Assembly (NCBI GenBank): GCA_008501585.1
Contig: QQUN01000021.1
Coordinates: 62,001-126,000 of the forward strand
Direction: 5' to 3'
DNA: 64,000 nucleotides
DNA from: Pseudomonadota bacterium
Lineage (GTDB): Bacteria; Pseudomonadota; Gammaproteobacteria; Burkholderiales; Rhodocyclaceae
The position numbers and the translations under genes were made by a program. The notes beneath the pieces were generated by a model, which was not told the DNA's origin, ran no database searches, and was given only the letters and a program-made list of their open reading frames with translations. Shown piece after piece: positions 36,952-45,935 of this stretch. Position 1 is the first letter of the stretch, and every line of letters starts with the position of its first letter.

Positions 36952-37431
36952 ATGAAAGGATTCGAACCGTCGCTGTTCGACAAACTCTTTGACAATGCCC
37001 CCATCGAGGCGTCACGGCGGCGCCTGTCGATCGATGAGGTGAAGGATTCCGTGGCACGGGACCTGGAAGCGTTGCTCAACACCCGCACCCTCATTGACGA
37101 CACCCTGGCGCAACGCTTTCCCCGGGCCGTGCAGTCGATCGCAAGCTTCGGGTTGAACGATTTCTCCGGCATGAGCCTGGCGAGCGTTAGCGACCGGCGC
37201 GACATCTGTGCGTCGATCAAGCGTGCCATCGCCTGTCATGAACCGCGCCTCAAGGATATTCAGGTGGACCTCGAACTGGACCGCCGCTCGATCAATGCCT
37301 TGTTCTTTTCCATTCGTGCCGTGCTGGTGGTGCGCCCGGCACACGAGCCAGTGAGCTTCGACGCCATGCTGCAACCGACCACGCTGCAATACTCGATCGC
37401 GCGCCAGCGCATGCGCGGTGCCGCGGCCTGA
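36952..37431 (+). CDS. tssE: T6SS baseplate wedge protein TssE (gp25-like)
   Basis: 159 residues with the GPW/gp25 lysozyme-like baseplate fold. Visible features are LSIDEVKDSVARDLEALLNT (with the conserved RDLexLLNT), LNDFSGMSLASVSDRR and ALFFSIRAVLVVRPAHEP. It nucleates sheath assembly. The ATG follows the hcp hairpin; the TGA shares its last base with the tssF ATG. Confidence 0.93.
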   Translation: MKGFEPSLFDKLFDNAPIEASRRRLSIDEVKDSVARDLEALLNTRTLIDDTLAQRFPRAVQSIASFGLNDFSGMSLASVSDRRDICASIKRAIACHEPRLKDIQVDLELDRRSINALFFSIRAVLVVRPAHEPVSFDAMLQPTTLQYSIARQRMRGAAA

Positions 37432-39269
37432 TGGAAGAACTCCTGCCTTACTACGAGCGTGAGCTGGCGTTCCTGCGCAGCCATTCTCGTGAATTTGCCG
37501 AACGCTATCCGAAGATTGCCGGGCAGCTGTTGCTCTCGGGCGAAGGCTGCGACGACCCCCATGTCGAGCGCATCATCGAATCGCTGGCGTTGTTGACGGC
37601 ACGGGTCACCAAGAAGCTGGAAGACAGCTACCCCCATTTCACCGAGGCCTTGCTGAACGTTCTCTACCCGCACTACCTGCGGCCTTTCCCGAGTTGCTCC
37701 ATTGCGTGCTTCGATACGGCCGGGGCGGACCTGCAGTTGTCGTCGCCGTCGACGGTTGTGCGGGGTACGGCCTTGTTGTCGCGCCCCATCAAGGGGGCCG
37801 TGTGCCGTTTTCGTACGGCATGGGACGTGACCTTGCTCCCCGTGACCGTCGCATCGGTCGGCTTCGATCCGGTGGCCCGGGCGCCCGCCGGCGTGCGGCT
37901 GCCGGTGGGCAGCAGCGCGGTCTTGTCGTTGAACCTGGATGTGGCAGCCGCGGGAGGGCATTGGGCGGCCATCTCGACCGACCGGCTGCGGCTGTACATC
38001 GACGCCGAGCCATCGGTCGCCGCGGCCTTGCGCGACGCCGTGTTCCTCCATGTGTGTGCCACCTACGCCAGCGGCGACGGCTCACCGTGGCGGCAGGCCG
38101 GTGACGGCGTGGTGCGCGAGGTGGGCTTCGATGATTCGGAGGCGCTGATCGACATGCCCTTGACCGGGCATGCGGCCTATCGACACCTGACCGAATTCTT
38201 TGCGTTTCCCGAAAAATACAACTTCTTCGACCTGATGCTGCCGTCGCTGCCCATGTCCGCCCGGCAGTCGCGGCGCCTGACGGTTCATTTCGTGCTGGCC
38301 GGCCTGCGTTCCGACAGCGATGCTTCCCGTCTGCTGCAGACACTGAGCGCCGAGAATCTGCGTCTGGGGTGCGTGCCGGTGGTGAACCTGTTTTCGCAGC
38401 GCGGTGATCCGATCCGGCTGAACCATCGCCAATCGAGCTATCCGGTTGTTGCCGACAGCCGGCGGGCGTTTGCGTACGAAGTCTATTCGATCGATGCCGT
38501 GCGACGGGTCCGCCAGAGCCCGCAGGGCGAGACGATTCAGGAATTCCGGCCGTTCTTTTCCCTGCGCCACGGCGAAAACCCCGCACAGCAAGGCAACTAC
38601 TGGGTCGCCCAGCGCAACGCGCTGGTTGCCGCGCACAGCCCGGGCTACGAAACCGAGCTGTCGTTGGTCGATGCGGACTTCGACCCCGTGGCACCCAAGA
38701 CCGACATTCTCAGCGTGCAGCTGACCTGCACAAACCGCGATCTGCCCACCCTGATGAGCGTGGGCCTGCCCTCCGGCGACCTCTTCCAGGAGGGGGGTGC
38801 CGGTGCGCGCACGGTGCGCTTGCTGCGCAAACCGACCCAGCCCTTGCGCTTCGATCATCGCCACGATGGGCAATGGCGTTTGATATCGCACCTGTCCCTG
38901 AACCACCTGTCGCTCAGCAACAGTGGTCTGCCCGCCTTCAAGGAAATGCTGGCCCTCTACGACCTGCCGCGCTCGGCCAGTTCACGACAACAGATCGACG
39001 GCATCCAGGGGATCTCTCATCAGCACGCCACCACCTGGCTCCCCGGCAAGCCCTTCGCCAGTTTCGTCCGCGGACTGGAGGTGCGCCTGACGATCGACGA
39101 AGCCCGTTTCGTCGGCTCGGGGCTGGATGCCTTTTCACGTTGCATGGACCGGTTTCTCGGGCTGTATGTTCATCTGAACAGTTTCATCCAGTTGATCGTG
39201 GTTTCCGCAAGAACCGGAGAGGAGTTGATCCGATGCGCCCCGCGTACCGGCGAATCGATCCTGGGCTGA
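37431..39269 (+). CDS. tssF: T6SS baseplate protein TssF
   Basis: 612 residues. It begins MEELLPYYERELAFLRSHSR and contains AERYPKIAGQL, DPHVERIIESLALLTARVTK and PHYLRPFPSCSIACFD, the conserved TssF N-terminus. The C-terminus has SRCMDRFLGLYVHLNSFIQL. TssF forms the baseplate wedge with TssG and TssK. It overlaps tssG by 37 bases, consistent with coupled translation of the 2:1 complex. Confidence 0.96.
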   Translation: MEELLPYYERELAFLRSHSREFAERYPKIAGQLLLSGEGCDDPHVERIIESLALLTARVTKKLEDSYPHFTEALLNVLYPHYLRPFPSCSIACFDTAGADLQLSSPSTVVRGTALLSRPIKGAVCRFRTAWDVTLLPVTVASVGFDPVARAPAGVRLPVGSSAVLSLNLDVAAAGGHWAAISTDRLRLYIDAEPSVAAALRDAVFLHVCATYASGDGSPWRQAGDGVVREVGFDDSEALIDMPLTGHAAYRHLTEFFAFPEKYNFFDLMLPSLPMSARQSRRLTVHFVLAGLRSDSDASRLLQTLSAENLRLGCVPVVNLFSQRGDPIRLNHRQSSYPVVADSRRAFAYEVYSIDAVRRVRQSPQGETIQEFRPFFSLRHGENPAQQGNYWVAQRNALVAAHSPGYETELSLVDADFDPVAPKTDILSVQLTCTNRDLPTLMSVGLPSGDLFQEGGAGARTVRLLRKPTQPLRFDHRHDGQWRLISHLSLNHLSLSNSGLPAFKEMLALYDLPRSASSRQQIDGIQGISHQHATTWLPGKPFASFVRGLEVRLTIDEARFVGSGLDAFSRCMDRFLGLYVHLNSFIQLIVVSARTGEELIRCAPRTGESILG

Positions 39270-40300
39270 TCGAACAGCTCGCCGACGCACCGCAGCGTTT
39301 CGAGTTCTTTCAAGCCATCCGCGTGCTCGAGCGCTGGTCGCGGCAGGATGGCGCCGGTCAGGGGGGCGATCCGGTGTCGCGGCAGATCCGGTTTCGCAAC
39401 TCCTTGTCGCTGGCGTTTGCCCCCAGCGATATCGAACAGCTCACACTGGACGCACCCGGTGCGACCGACGGCCCCGGTTCCGAGGCGATGCCCGGTCGCG
39501 TGGATGTCACCCCGCGCTTCATCGGCATGCTCGGTCTCCATGGCGGGCTGCCGATCCACTACACCGAACGCCTTGCCAACCTTGACCGCGCACAGCGCGA
39601 TGCCGGTGCGCAGGCCTTTTTCGACTTGCTGTCCAATCGTGCGGTTGGCCACTTCTATCGGGCCTGGAAGAAATACCGGCTGCCGGTTCAATACGAAACC
39701 GACCGCCGGAACCGTTTCCTGCCGCTGGTGCTGGCGCTGGCGGGGCTCGGATTCGACGGGCTGCGAGACCGACTGCACGAGGGGCCCGCGCCGGTTGATG
39801 ACGAGTCCATTGGGTATTTCGCCGGCCTGCTGCGGCAACGGCCGGTATCCGCCTCGAGTTTGCAGTCTGTTCTGACCGCGTACTTCCGTGTACCGATCCG
39901 TGTCGAACAGTTTGTCGGCAAATGGTATCCGTTGCCGCGAGAACAGCGCTCCACGCTGGGCGGCAAGAACGCCTTGCTGGGCAAGACCTGCCTGGTTGGC
40001 GAGCGTGTCTGGCAGCGGAACCTGCGGATTCGCATCCATGTCGGCCCGCTCGGGCACGCACATTACATGCAGTTTCTGCCCCGCGGCACGCTGGCCCAGG
40101 TGCTCGACAAATTGCTGACGCTCGCCACCGGCTACCAGTTCGAATACGAGATCCGCCCAAGCCTGCGTGCGTCCGATGTGCGTCCGGCGCGCCTCGCGTC
40201 CGATGCCAGGTGCCGGCTCGGCTTCGACAGTTTCATGCTGACCCGCCAGGCCACAGCCGACCGCAGCGACACCGTGTTCGAACTGCACGCCGCCCACTGA
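39233..40300 (+). CDS. tssG: T6SS baseplate protein TssG
   Basis: 355 residues from the ATG at 39233, preceded by GGAGAGGAG inside the end of tssF. Conserved TssG segments: DAPQRFEFFQAIRVLERW, IRFRNSLSLAFAPSDIEQL, MLGLHGGLPIHYTERLA, FFDLLSNRAVGHFYRAWKKY and LRIRIHVGPLGHAHYMQFLP. It joins two TssF copies in the baseplate wedge. It ends 26 bases before clpV. Confidence 0.95.
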   Translation: MRPAYRRIDPGLIEQLADAPQRFEFFQAIRVLERWSRQDGAGQGGDPVSRQIRFRNSLSLAFAPSDIEQLTLDAPGATDGPGSEAMPGRVDVTPRFIGMLGLHGGLPIHYTERLANLDRAQRDAGAQAFFDLLSNRAVGHFYRAWKKYRLPVQYETDRRNRFLPLVLALAGLGFDGLRDRLHEGPAPVDDESIGYFAGLLRQRPVSASSLQSVLTAYFRVPIRVEQFVGKWYPLPREQRSTLGGKNALLGKTCLVGERVWQRNLRIRIHVGPLGHAHYMQFLPRGTLAQVLDKLLTLATGYQFEYEIRPSLRASDVRPARLASDARCRLGFDSFMLTRQATADRSDTVFELHAAH

Positions 40301-40326
40301 TTTTCCACAAGCGCCATTCATACGCC

Positions 40327-42990
40327 ATGAGCACCTCCCTGAAGACCTTGATCAGCAAATTGAACGCCACCTGCAGGAAGGCGGCCGAACGCGCCGCCAG
40401 TCTGTGCCTGTCGCGCGGCCACTACGAGGTCGAGCTCGAACACCTGTTTCTCGGTCTGCTCGAGCACGCCGACAACGACCTTGTGGTCATCGCCCAGCGG
40501 TCCGGCATCAGCCCGAGCGGACTCGAGCGTGATCTGCTGGCCGAGATTTCCCGTTTCAAAACCGGTAACAGCCGGACCCCCGTGTTCTCGCCACACCTGC
40601 CCAAGCTGCTCGAACAGGCCTGGCTGATCGCGTCGCTCGACGCGCATCTCCCGCGCATACGTTCCGGGCACCTGCTGCTTGCGTTGCTGACCGACGCCGA
40701 ACTGTCGCAGCTGGCCATGCGGGCCTCGCCGCTGTATGCCCGCGTCAGGCTCGATCAGCTCAAGCACGACTTCGCAGCGCTGACGGCAGGGTCGGCCGAA
40801 GCCAGCGTCGCGACGGGCGACACGGGGCCGGAGACGGCGCCGGCCGCCGCGGCGGGGCAGGGCGCCGGGGGCAGCGCCACACCGGCGCTGGACCAGTACA
40901 CCACCTGCCTGACACAGCGCGCCGCAGACGGCCAGATCGACCCGGTGATTGGCCGCGACGCCGAGATCCGGCAGTTGATCGACATCCTCATGCGCCGCCG
41001 CCAGAACAACCCGATCCTGACCGGTGAGGCCGGGGTCGGCAAAACCGCGGTGGTCGAAGGGCTGGCACTGCGGATCGCCGCCGATGACGTGCCGCCGCCG
41101 CTCAAGGGGGTCCGGCTGCATGTGCTCGACATGGGGTTGCTGCAGGCCGGCGCCAGCGTCAAGGGCGAATTCGAGAACCGTCTCAAGAGCGTGATCGACG
41201 AGGTCAGGCAGAGCCCGACACCGGTCATCCTGTTCATCGACGAGGCGCATACCCTGATCGGCGCGGGCGGCCAGAGTGGCCAGAACGACGCCGCCAACCT
41301 GCTTAAACCGGCGCTGGCCCGCGGCGAGTTGCGCACGATCGCCGCCACGACCTGGGCCGAGTACAAGAAATACTTCGAAAAGGACGCCGCGCTGGCCCGC
41401 CGCTTCCAGGTCGTCAAGGTGGACGAGCCGTCCGAGCCGTTGGCGGCCGCGATGTTGCGTGCCATGGTGCCGCTGATGGAGGCTCACTTCGGCGTGCGGG
41501 TGCTGGACGACGCCGTCACCGAAGCGGTCCGGCTGTCGCATCGCTACATCAGCGCGCGACAGCTGCCGGACAAGGCGGTGAGCGTGCTCGACACCGCATG
41601 CGCCAAGGTCGCCCTGGGTCAGAGCGCCACGCCGGCGCTCATCGATGATGCGCAGAAGCGCCTGCTGCGCGAGCGTACCGAGCTGGCGGCCCTGGCGCGC
41701 GAGGTGGCCAGCCAGGGCGCGCATCAGCCGCGTATCGCGGCCTTGACCGCCACCATCGCCACGACCGAGCGCACGCTGGCCGAGCTTCGGGCCCGGTATG
41801 TCGAGGAGGGCGATCTCGTCCGGCGCATGCTCGAATGCCACCAGCAACTCGAGCGTCGCGGCACGGCCAACGCAGACCCGAGCGACGCGACGGAAGCATC
41901 GCTACAGGCGGAACTCGACGCCCTCGGTACGCGCTTGCGTGCCCTGCAGGGCGATCATCCGATGGTGCCGTTGCAGGTCGATGGCCTGGTTGTGGCCGAG
42001 ATCGTGTCCGGCTGGACGGGCATTCCACTCGGCAAGATGGTCAAGAACGAAATCAACACCGTGCTCAACCTCAAAAGCCTGCTGCAAAGCCGAGTGATCG
42101 GGCAAGACCACGCGCTCGAGGCCATCGCTCAGCGCGTCCGCACGGCACGGGCGAATCTCGATGACCCCAACAAGCCCAAGGGCGTGTTCCTCTTTGCCGG
42201 CCCCTCGGGTGTCGGCAAGACCGAAACTGCGCTTGCCCTGGCTGATGTCCTGTATGGCGGCGAACGCAAACTGATCACCATCAACATGAGCGAGTACCAG
42301 GAGGCGCATTCGGTGTCTGGCCTCAAGGGCTCGCCGCCGGGCTATGTTGGCTACGGCGAAGGCGGAGTGCTGACCGAGGCGGTGCGGCGCAACCCCTACA
42401 GCGTGGTGCTGCTCGACGAGGTTGAAAAGGCCCACCCCGACGTGCTGGAGCTGTTCTTCCAGGTCTTTGACAAAGGCGTGCTCGACGACGCGGAGGGGCG
42501 GGAAGTCGATTTCCGCAACACGCTGATCATCCTCACCAGCAACGTGGGCTCGAGCCAGATCATGCAGGCCTGCCTGAACCAGCCGGCCGATGCCCGTCCC
42601 ACGCCCGGCATGCTCCTCGAACGACTGCGCCCGGTGCTCTACCAGGCCTTCAAGCCGGCGTTCCTCGGACGGATGGCGATCATTCCCTACTACCCGATCA
42701 CCGATGACGTCCTGCTCAGCATCATCCAGCTCAAACTCGAGCGTATCCGGGCCCGGGTCGGTGCCAACCACAAAGCCGAGTTCGCTTGGGACGCCAGGCT
42801 GGTCGATACCGTGCTGGCCCGGTGCACCGAGGTCGATTCGGGGGCCCGCAATGTCGATCACATCCTCAATGGCACGCTGTTGCCGGAAATGGCCGCGGCG
42901 GTGCTGACCCGCATGGCGGACGGCGCCGCCATCGCCCGTATCAAGGTCAGTGCGACCAAGGGCGGCGATTTTCGCTACGCAATCAAATAG
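40327..42990 (+). CDS. clpV: T6SS sheath-recycling ATPase ClpV (TssH)
   Basis: 887 residues from the ATG at 40327 (MSTSLKTLISKLNATCRKAA). An N-terminal ClpN domain with SRGHYEVELEHLFLGLLEHA recognises the sheath; two AAA+ rings follow with Walker A motifs GEAGVGKT (233-240) and GPSGVGKT (625-632), separated by a middle helical region. It disassembles contracted TssBC sheaths. Both ATPase sites look intact. It is followed after 14 bases by the Tae4-like gene. Confidence 0.96.
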   Translation: MSTSLKTLISKLNATCRKAAERAASLCLSRGHYEVELEHLFLGLLEHADNDLVVIAQRSGISPSGLERDLLAEISRFKTGNSRTPVFSPHLPKLLEQAWLIASLDAHLPRIRSGHLLLALLTDAELSQLAMRASPLYARVRLDQLKHDFAALTAGSAEASVATGDTGPETAPAAAAGQGAGGSATPALDQYTTCLTQRAADGQIDPVIGRDAEIRQLIDILMRRRQNNPILTGEAGVGKTAVVEGLALRIAADDVPPPLKGVRLHVLDMGLLQAGASVKGEFENRLKSVIDEVRQSPTPVILFIDEAHTLIGAGGQSGQNDAANLLKPALARGELRTIAATTWAEYKKYFEKDAALARRFQVVKVDEPSEPLAAAMLRAMVPLMEAHFGVRVLDDAVTEAVRLSHRYISARQLPDKAVSVLDTACAKVALGQSATPALIDDAQKRLLRERTELAALAREVASQGAHQPRIAALTATIATTERTLAELRARYVEEGDLVRRMLECHQQLERRGTANADPSDATEASLQAELDALGTRLRALQGDHPMVPLQVDGLVVAEIVSGWTGIPLGKMVKNEINTVLNLKSLLQSRVIGQDHALEAIAQRVRTARANLDDPNKPKGVFLFAGPSGVGKTETALALADVLYGGERKLITINMSEYQEAHSVSGLKGSPPGYVGYGEGGVLTEAVRRNPYSVVLLDEVEKAHPDVLELFFQVFDKGVLDDAEGREVDFRNTLIILTSNVGSSQIMQACLNQPADARPTPGMLLERLRPVLYQAFKPAFLGRMAIIPYYPITDDVLLSIIQLKLERIRARVGANHKAEFAWDARLVDTVLARCTEVDSGARNVDHILNGTLLPEMAAAVLTRMADGAAIARIKVSATKGGDFRYAIK

Positions 42991-43004
42991 ACAGGTCCGA
43001 CATC

Positions 43005-43472
43005 ATGCTGAATCTCAACTACGCGGCCGTGTCCCGCGCCTATCGCCGGTTCGCCGCGCTGACCGACACCGATCTGTTCGAGGCGCTCGGTTGGGCTGCG
43101 TGCATTGGCGCACCGGGTTATCGTCGTACGGACGCCTTGCATCTGAGTCTTGCCTTGCTCAGTTGCAAAGCGCCGCTGACCGGACCGCTCAGCGTCCTGG
43201 CCGGGCCACTGGCCGGCGGCCGTGCCGATGGCGCATCCAACCGACTGGCTGAGTGGCTGCTGCAGCGCCATGGTGCGCCCGAGCGCCTGCCGGCCGTGAT
43301 CGAGTCTGCCGCCGAGGCGTTGTTCGGCCGGCGCGGCATCGTTGCCTTCATGCAGCATGCCGGGCCGGATGGTGGTCGCATCGCGCTGTTCGACGGTCGT
43401 GACCCCTTCGCCATGTGTCGGCGGGCGACAACATGCCACCCGTACGAAATCCGCTTCTGGCCGCTGGCCTGA
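43005..43472 (+). CDS. Tae4-amidase-like protein without catalytic Cys and His (T6SS locus)
   Basis: 155 residues. By eye the whole length follows Tae4 peptidoglycan amidase effectors: an N-terminal helix (YAAVSRAYRRF), the active-site helix region (PGYRRTDALHLSLALL against the Tae4 pattern NxCxIRMSxxL), a helix before the sheet (SNRLAEWLLQRHGAP), the strand GRRGIVAFMQ and the hairpin GGRIALFDG against GHxxLWxG, ending EIRFWPLA. The position of the catalytic Cys holds Asp, Thr or Ala, and the His of GHxxLW is Arg, so it should not hydrolyse peptidoglycan. No immunity gene follows. It could be a structural or regulatory derivative in the T6SS, or a dead effector. The alignment is from memory and unverified. 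Confidence 0.55.
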   Translation: MLNLNYAAVSRAYRRFAALTDTDLFEALGWAACIGAPGYRRTDALHLSLALLSCKAPLTGPLSVLAGPLAGGRADGASNRLAEWLLQRHGAPERLPAVIESAAEALFGRRGIVAFMQHAGPDGGRIALFDGRDPFAMCRRATTCHPYEIRFWPLA

Positions 43473-43680
43473 GCCCGCCAGCGGACACGCGGCCTGACGG
43501 CGGAATCGTGGTTCTGCCGAGCGGGTGTGTGCAGCCGGGGGCGGGCGACGGCATGGAACGGACGCGCGTTTTTCGGCTGGAAAGCACGGTGGCGTCTGTC
43601 TAATTCGGGCAGGTCGCACCGAGGAAAAACAAGGCCTTGCGGGTCTTGTGTCGGTGAAAGTTATTCGACAGTCAGAAACA

Positions 43681-43706
43681 AAAAAGCCCGCACTGGCGGG
43701 CTGTTT
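43681..43706 (-). terminator. Bidirectional terminator beside tRNA-Val(CAC)
   Basis: GCCCGC, loop ACTG, GCGGGC, with a run of A on one side and TGTTTTG on the other. It serves the minus-strand tRNA and possibly the end of the plus-strand T6SS operon. The roughly 200 bases between the Tae4-like stop and this stem contain nothing else I can support. Confidence 0.75.
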
Positions 43707-43712
43707 TGTGAG

Positions 43713-43787
43713 TGGTGGGCGGTACTGGGATCGAACCAGTGACCCCTGCCGTGTGAAGGCAGTGCTCTACCGCTGAGCTAACCGCCC
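43713..43787 (-). tRNA. tRNA-Val(CAC)
   Basis: 75 nt with encoded CCA. Acceptor GGGCGGT pairs with ACCGCCC; D-loop TAGCTCAGCGGTAGA; anticodon stem-loop CTGCC-TTCACAC-GGCAG (anticodon CAC); T-loop GGTTCGATCCC. Second valine tRNA of the window, reading GUG codons, which fits the high GC content. Confidence 0.95.
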
Positions 43788-43804
43788 ACTCGAGAAGAGC
43801 GCGC

Positions 43805-43833
43805 ATTTTAGGCGGCGTTTTGGCAGACGTCAA
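43805..43833 (-). promoter_or_regulatory. Sigma70 promoter of tRNA-Val(CAC)
   Basis: On the minus strand TTGACG, 17 bases, TAAAAT; the -10 ends 18 bases before the tRNA 5' end. Both hexamers differ from consensus at one position. Confidence 0.8.
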
Positions 43834-43899
43834 CTCACCTGTGTGCTTTCCGATTTGACGTAGAATACGGCCTCGATTTTTTTCTGCGCTGATCTGCCC

Positions 43900-45297
43900 A
43901 TGGCCTCCCCAGTTCGTACCCGTTTTGCACCGAGCCCGACCGGTTTCCTTCACATTGGCGGTGCGCGTACTGCCTTGTTTTCGTGGGCGTTTGCCCGGCA
44001 TCACGGCGGCCAGTTCGTGCTCCGCATCGAGGACACCGACCTGGAGCGTTCGACGCCGGAGGCGGTTCAGGCGATTCTCGACGGCATGAAATGGCTGGCG
44101 CTGGAGTGGGATGAGGGGCCGTTCTACCAGATGCAGCGCATGGACCGCTACCGCGAGGTGGTGGCCGAGTTGCTGGACAAGGGCCTGGCGTACAAGTGCT
44201 ATGCCAGCCCGGCGGAGCTGGACGAGATGCGCGAGGCGCAGCGTGCCCGCGGCGAGAAGCCGCGCTACGACGGCCGCTGGCGCCCGGCGCCGGGCAAGAC
44301 CCTGCCGACGCCACCGGCGGGCGTCGATCCGGTGATCCGGTTCTGCAATCCGGTCGACGGCACGGTGGCCTGGGACGACCTGGTCAAGGGCCGCATCGAG
44401 ATTGCCAACGCGGAGATGGATGACCTGATCATCGCGCGCCCGGACGGCACGCCGACCTACAATTTCTGCGTGGTGGTGGATGACTGGGACATGAAGATCA
44501 CCCATGTCATTCGCGGTGACGACCATGTGAACAACACCCCGCGGCAGATCAACATCCTGCGCGCGCTGGGTGCGGAGGTGCCGCAGTATGCGCACCTGTC
44601 GATGATTCTCGGCGACGACGGCCAGAAGCTCTCCAAGCGCCATGGCGCGGTGAGCGTGATGCAGTACCACGAGGACGGCTACCTGACCGAAGCGGTCATC
44701 AACTATCTGGCCCGGCTGGGCTGGAGCCACGGCAACGACGAGGTGTTCTCGCGCGCGCAACTGGTGGATTGGTTCGACCTGAACCACATCACCCCGTCGG
44801 CCGCGCAGTTCAATACCGAAAAGCTCAACTGGCTCAACGCGCACTACATCAAGGCCACCGATGACAAGGTGTTGGCGGCCGACACCGCCAGCCGACTGGC
44901 GCGTCGCCAGGTCGATCCGGAAACCGGTCCGGCACTCGACACCCTGGTGGCGCTGTACAAGGAGCGGGTGTCGACGCTGAACGAGCTGGCCGATGCGGTC
45001 GAGGCGTTCTACATCGATGTGCGCCCGTCGGACGAATTGCTGACGCAGCATCTGAGCGATGCCGCCCGCGCGGCGCTGGCCGATCTGGCCGATGCGTTCG
45101 GCCAATGTGAGTGGCAGCGTGAGGCGATCAGCGCGGCGATCAAGGCGACGATGAAAACACACGGGCTGAAGATGCCGCAGGTGGCGATTCCGCTGCGGGT
45201 GTTGCTGGTCGGCCAGCCGCAAACGCCGGCGATCGATGCGGTGGTCGAGGCCATGGGGCGAGACACGGTGCTGACGCGGATACGGCGCTACCTCTAA
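43900..45297 (+). CDS. gltX: Glutamate--tRNA ligase
   Basis: 465 residues, a class I aminoacyl-tRNA synthetase. The HIGH-type motif is [14 protein letters not shown] (His18-Gly20) and the KMSKS-type loop is KLSKR at residues 243-247. The four Cys of the zinc-binding region found in many GltX are not evident, as in a subset of the family. It charges tRNA-Glu. Divergent from tRNA-Val(CAC), monocistronic, closed by a strong terminator. Confidence 0.96.
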   Translation: MASPVRTRFAPSPTGFLHIGGARTALFSWAFARHHGGQFVLRIEDTDLERSTPEAVQAILDGMKWLALEWDEGPFYQMQRMDRYREVVAELLDKGLAYKCYASPAELDEMREAQRARGEKPRYDGRWRPAPGKTLPTPPAGVDPVIRFCNPVDGTVAWDDLVKGRIEIANAEMDDLIIARPDGTPTYNFCVVVDDWDMKITHVIRGDDHVNNTPRQINILRALGAEVPQYAHLSMILGDDGQKLSKRHGAVSVMQYHEDGYLTEAVINYLARLGWSHGNDEVFSRAQLVDWFDLNHITPSAAQFNTEKLNWLNAHYIKATDDKVLAADTASRLARRQVDPETGPALDTLVALYKERVSTLNELADAVEAFYIDVRPSDELLTQHLSDAARAALADLADAFGQCEWQREAISAAIKATMKTHGLKMPQVAIPLRVLLVGQPQTPAIDAVVEAMGRDTVLTRIRRYL

Positions 45298-45314
45298 CCG
45301 GAAATGCCACCCAG

Positions 45315-45337
45315 ACCCCGCTGCGGCGGGGTTTTTT
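45315..45337 (+). terminator. Terminator after gltX
   Basis: ACCCCGC, loop TGCG, GCGGGGT then TTTTTA; 18 bases after the stop codon. The end of the convergent unknown gene touches it. Confidence 0.9.
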
Positions 45338-45896
45338 ATTGCTCGGATGGTTCTGCACCGGGCGCGTCGTCGGCTTCGATCCAGTAGTGCTGCTTGTGGC
45401 CCAGCGCCTCGAAGCGCGCCCGTTCGCTGTCGGCCTGGGCTTGCGTCAGGCGGCGTGCGATCACGAAGCGGTTGCCATTGTCGTCGCACCGGCAAAGACG
45501 CCACGCCGCTGGATGCCGGCCCCGTTCGATTGCTGCGGCGACGGCATCGCCAACCCGGAAGCCGGCGCGTTGCGCCAATGCGTTCAAATGCGACAGCCGG
45601 CCACTGTGCCAGGTGTCGAGTCCATCGCCGATGCATGCGGTGTCGTGGCCGACGGTGGCCGCGATGATGCCTGCGGCCTCAAGGCGTGACAGCGCGGCGA
45701 TGCCTGCCGCGTGTTTGCCGACGCCGGCGTCGTTGAAGATGACGATGCGCGGCGGAATGGCCAGTGCGTACCCGGCCGCGCTCTGCCCGCCGTGTGAGCC
45801 ACAGACGATGATCTGCCCGCGGTCTTCGGGGCGCAACTCGGCAATCGAGTCGAGCACCCGAACGTGGTAGCTGGCCTGGGCGATGTGGTGTCGCAT
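45336..45896 (-). CDS. Conserved hypothetical protein with CGSHGG motif
   Basis: A 186-residue soluble protein. A distinctive N-terminal domain has a pattern that looks like an active or binding site: IIVCGSHGGQSAAGYAL (Cys32, Ser34, His35), IVIFNDAGVGKHAAGIAAL (Asn-Asp-Ala-Gly) and ATVGHDTACIGDGLDTWHSG. The C-terminal 70 residues are more variable and basic/acidic mixed. Alternating beta-alpha segments suggest a Rossmann-like or amidase-like fold. I recall similar unannotated bacterial proteins but cannot name a family. It stands alone on the minus strand. Confidence 0.6.
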   Translation of the reverse strand: MRHHIAQASYHVRVLDSIAELRPEDRGQIIVCGSHGGQSAAGYALAIPPRIVIFNDAGVGKHAAGIAALSRLEAAGIIAATVGHDTACIGDGLDTWHSGRLSHLNALAQRAGFRVGDAVAAAIERGRHPAAWRLCRCDDNGNRFVIARRLTQAQADSERARFEALGHKQHYWIEADDAPGAEPSEQ

Positions 45897-45935
45897 GCCA
45901 CCGATTGTGGCCGATTCCGCGCCCCGCGTCTGCGT

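Noticed and set aside
43005-43472. An active Tae4 amidase effector
   Set aside because: Cys and His of the amidase site are not present at the aligned positions and there is no adjacent immunity gene.
43415-43603. Short plus-strand frame after the Tae4-like gene
   Set aside because: It overlaps that gene out of frame and no motif or start signal supports it.
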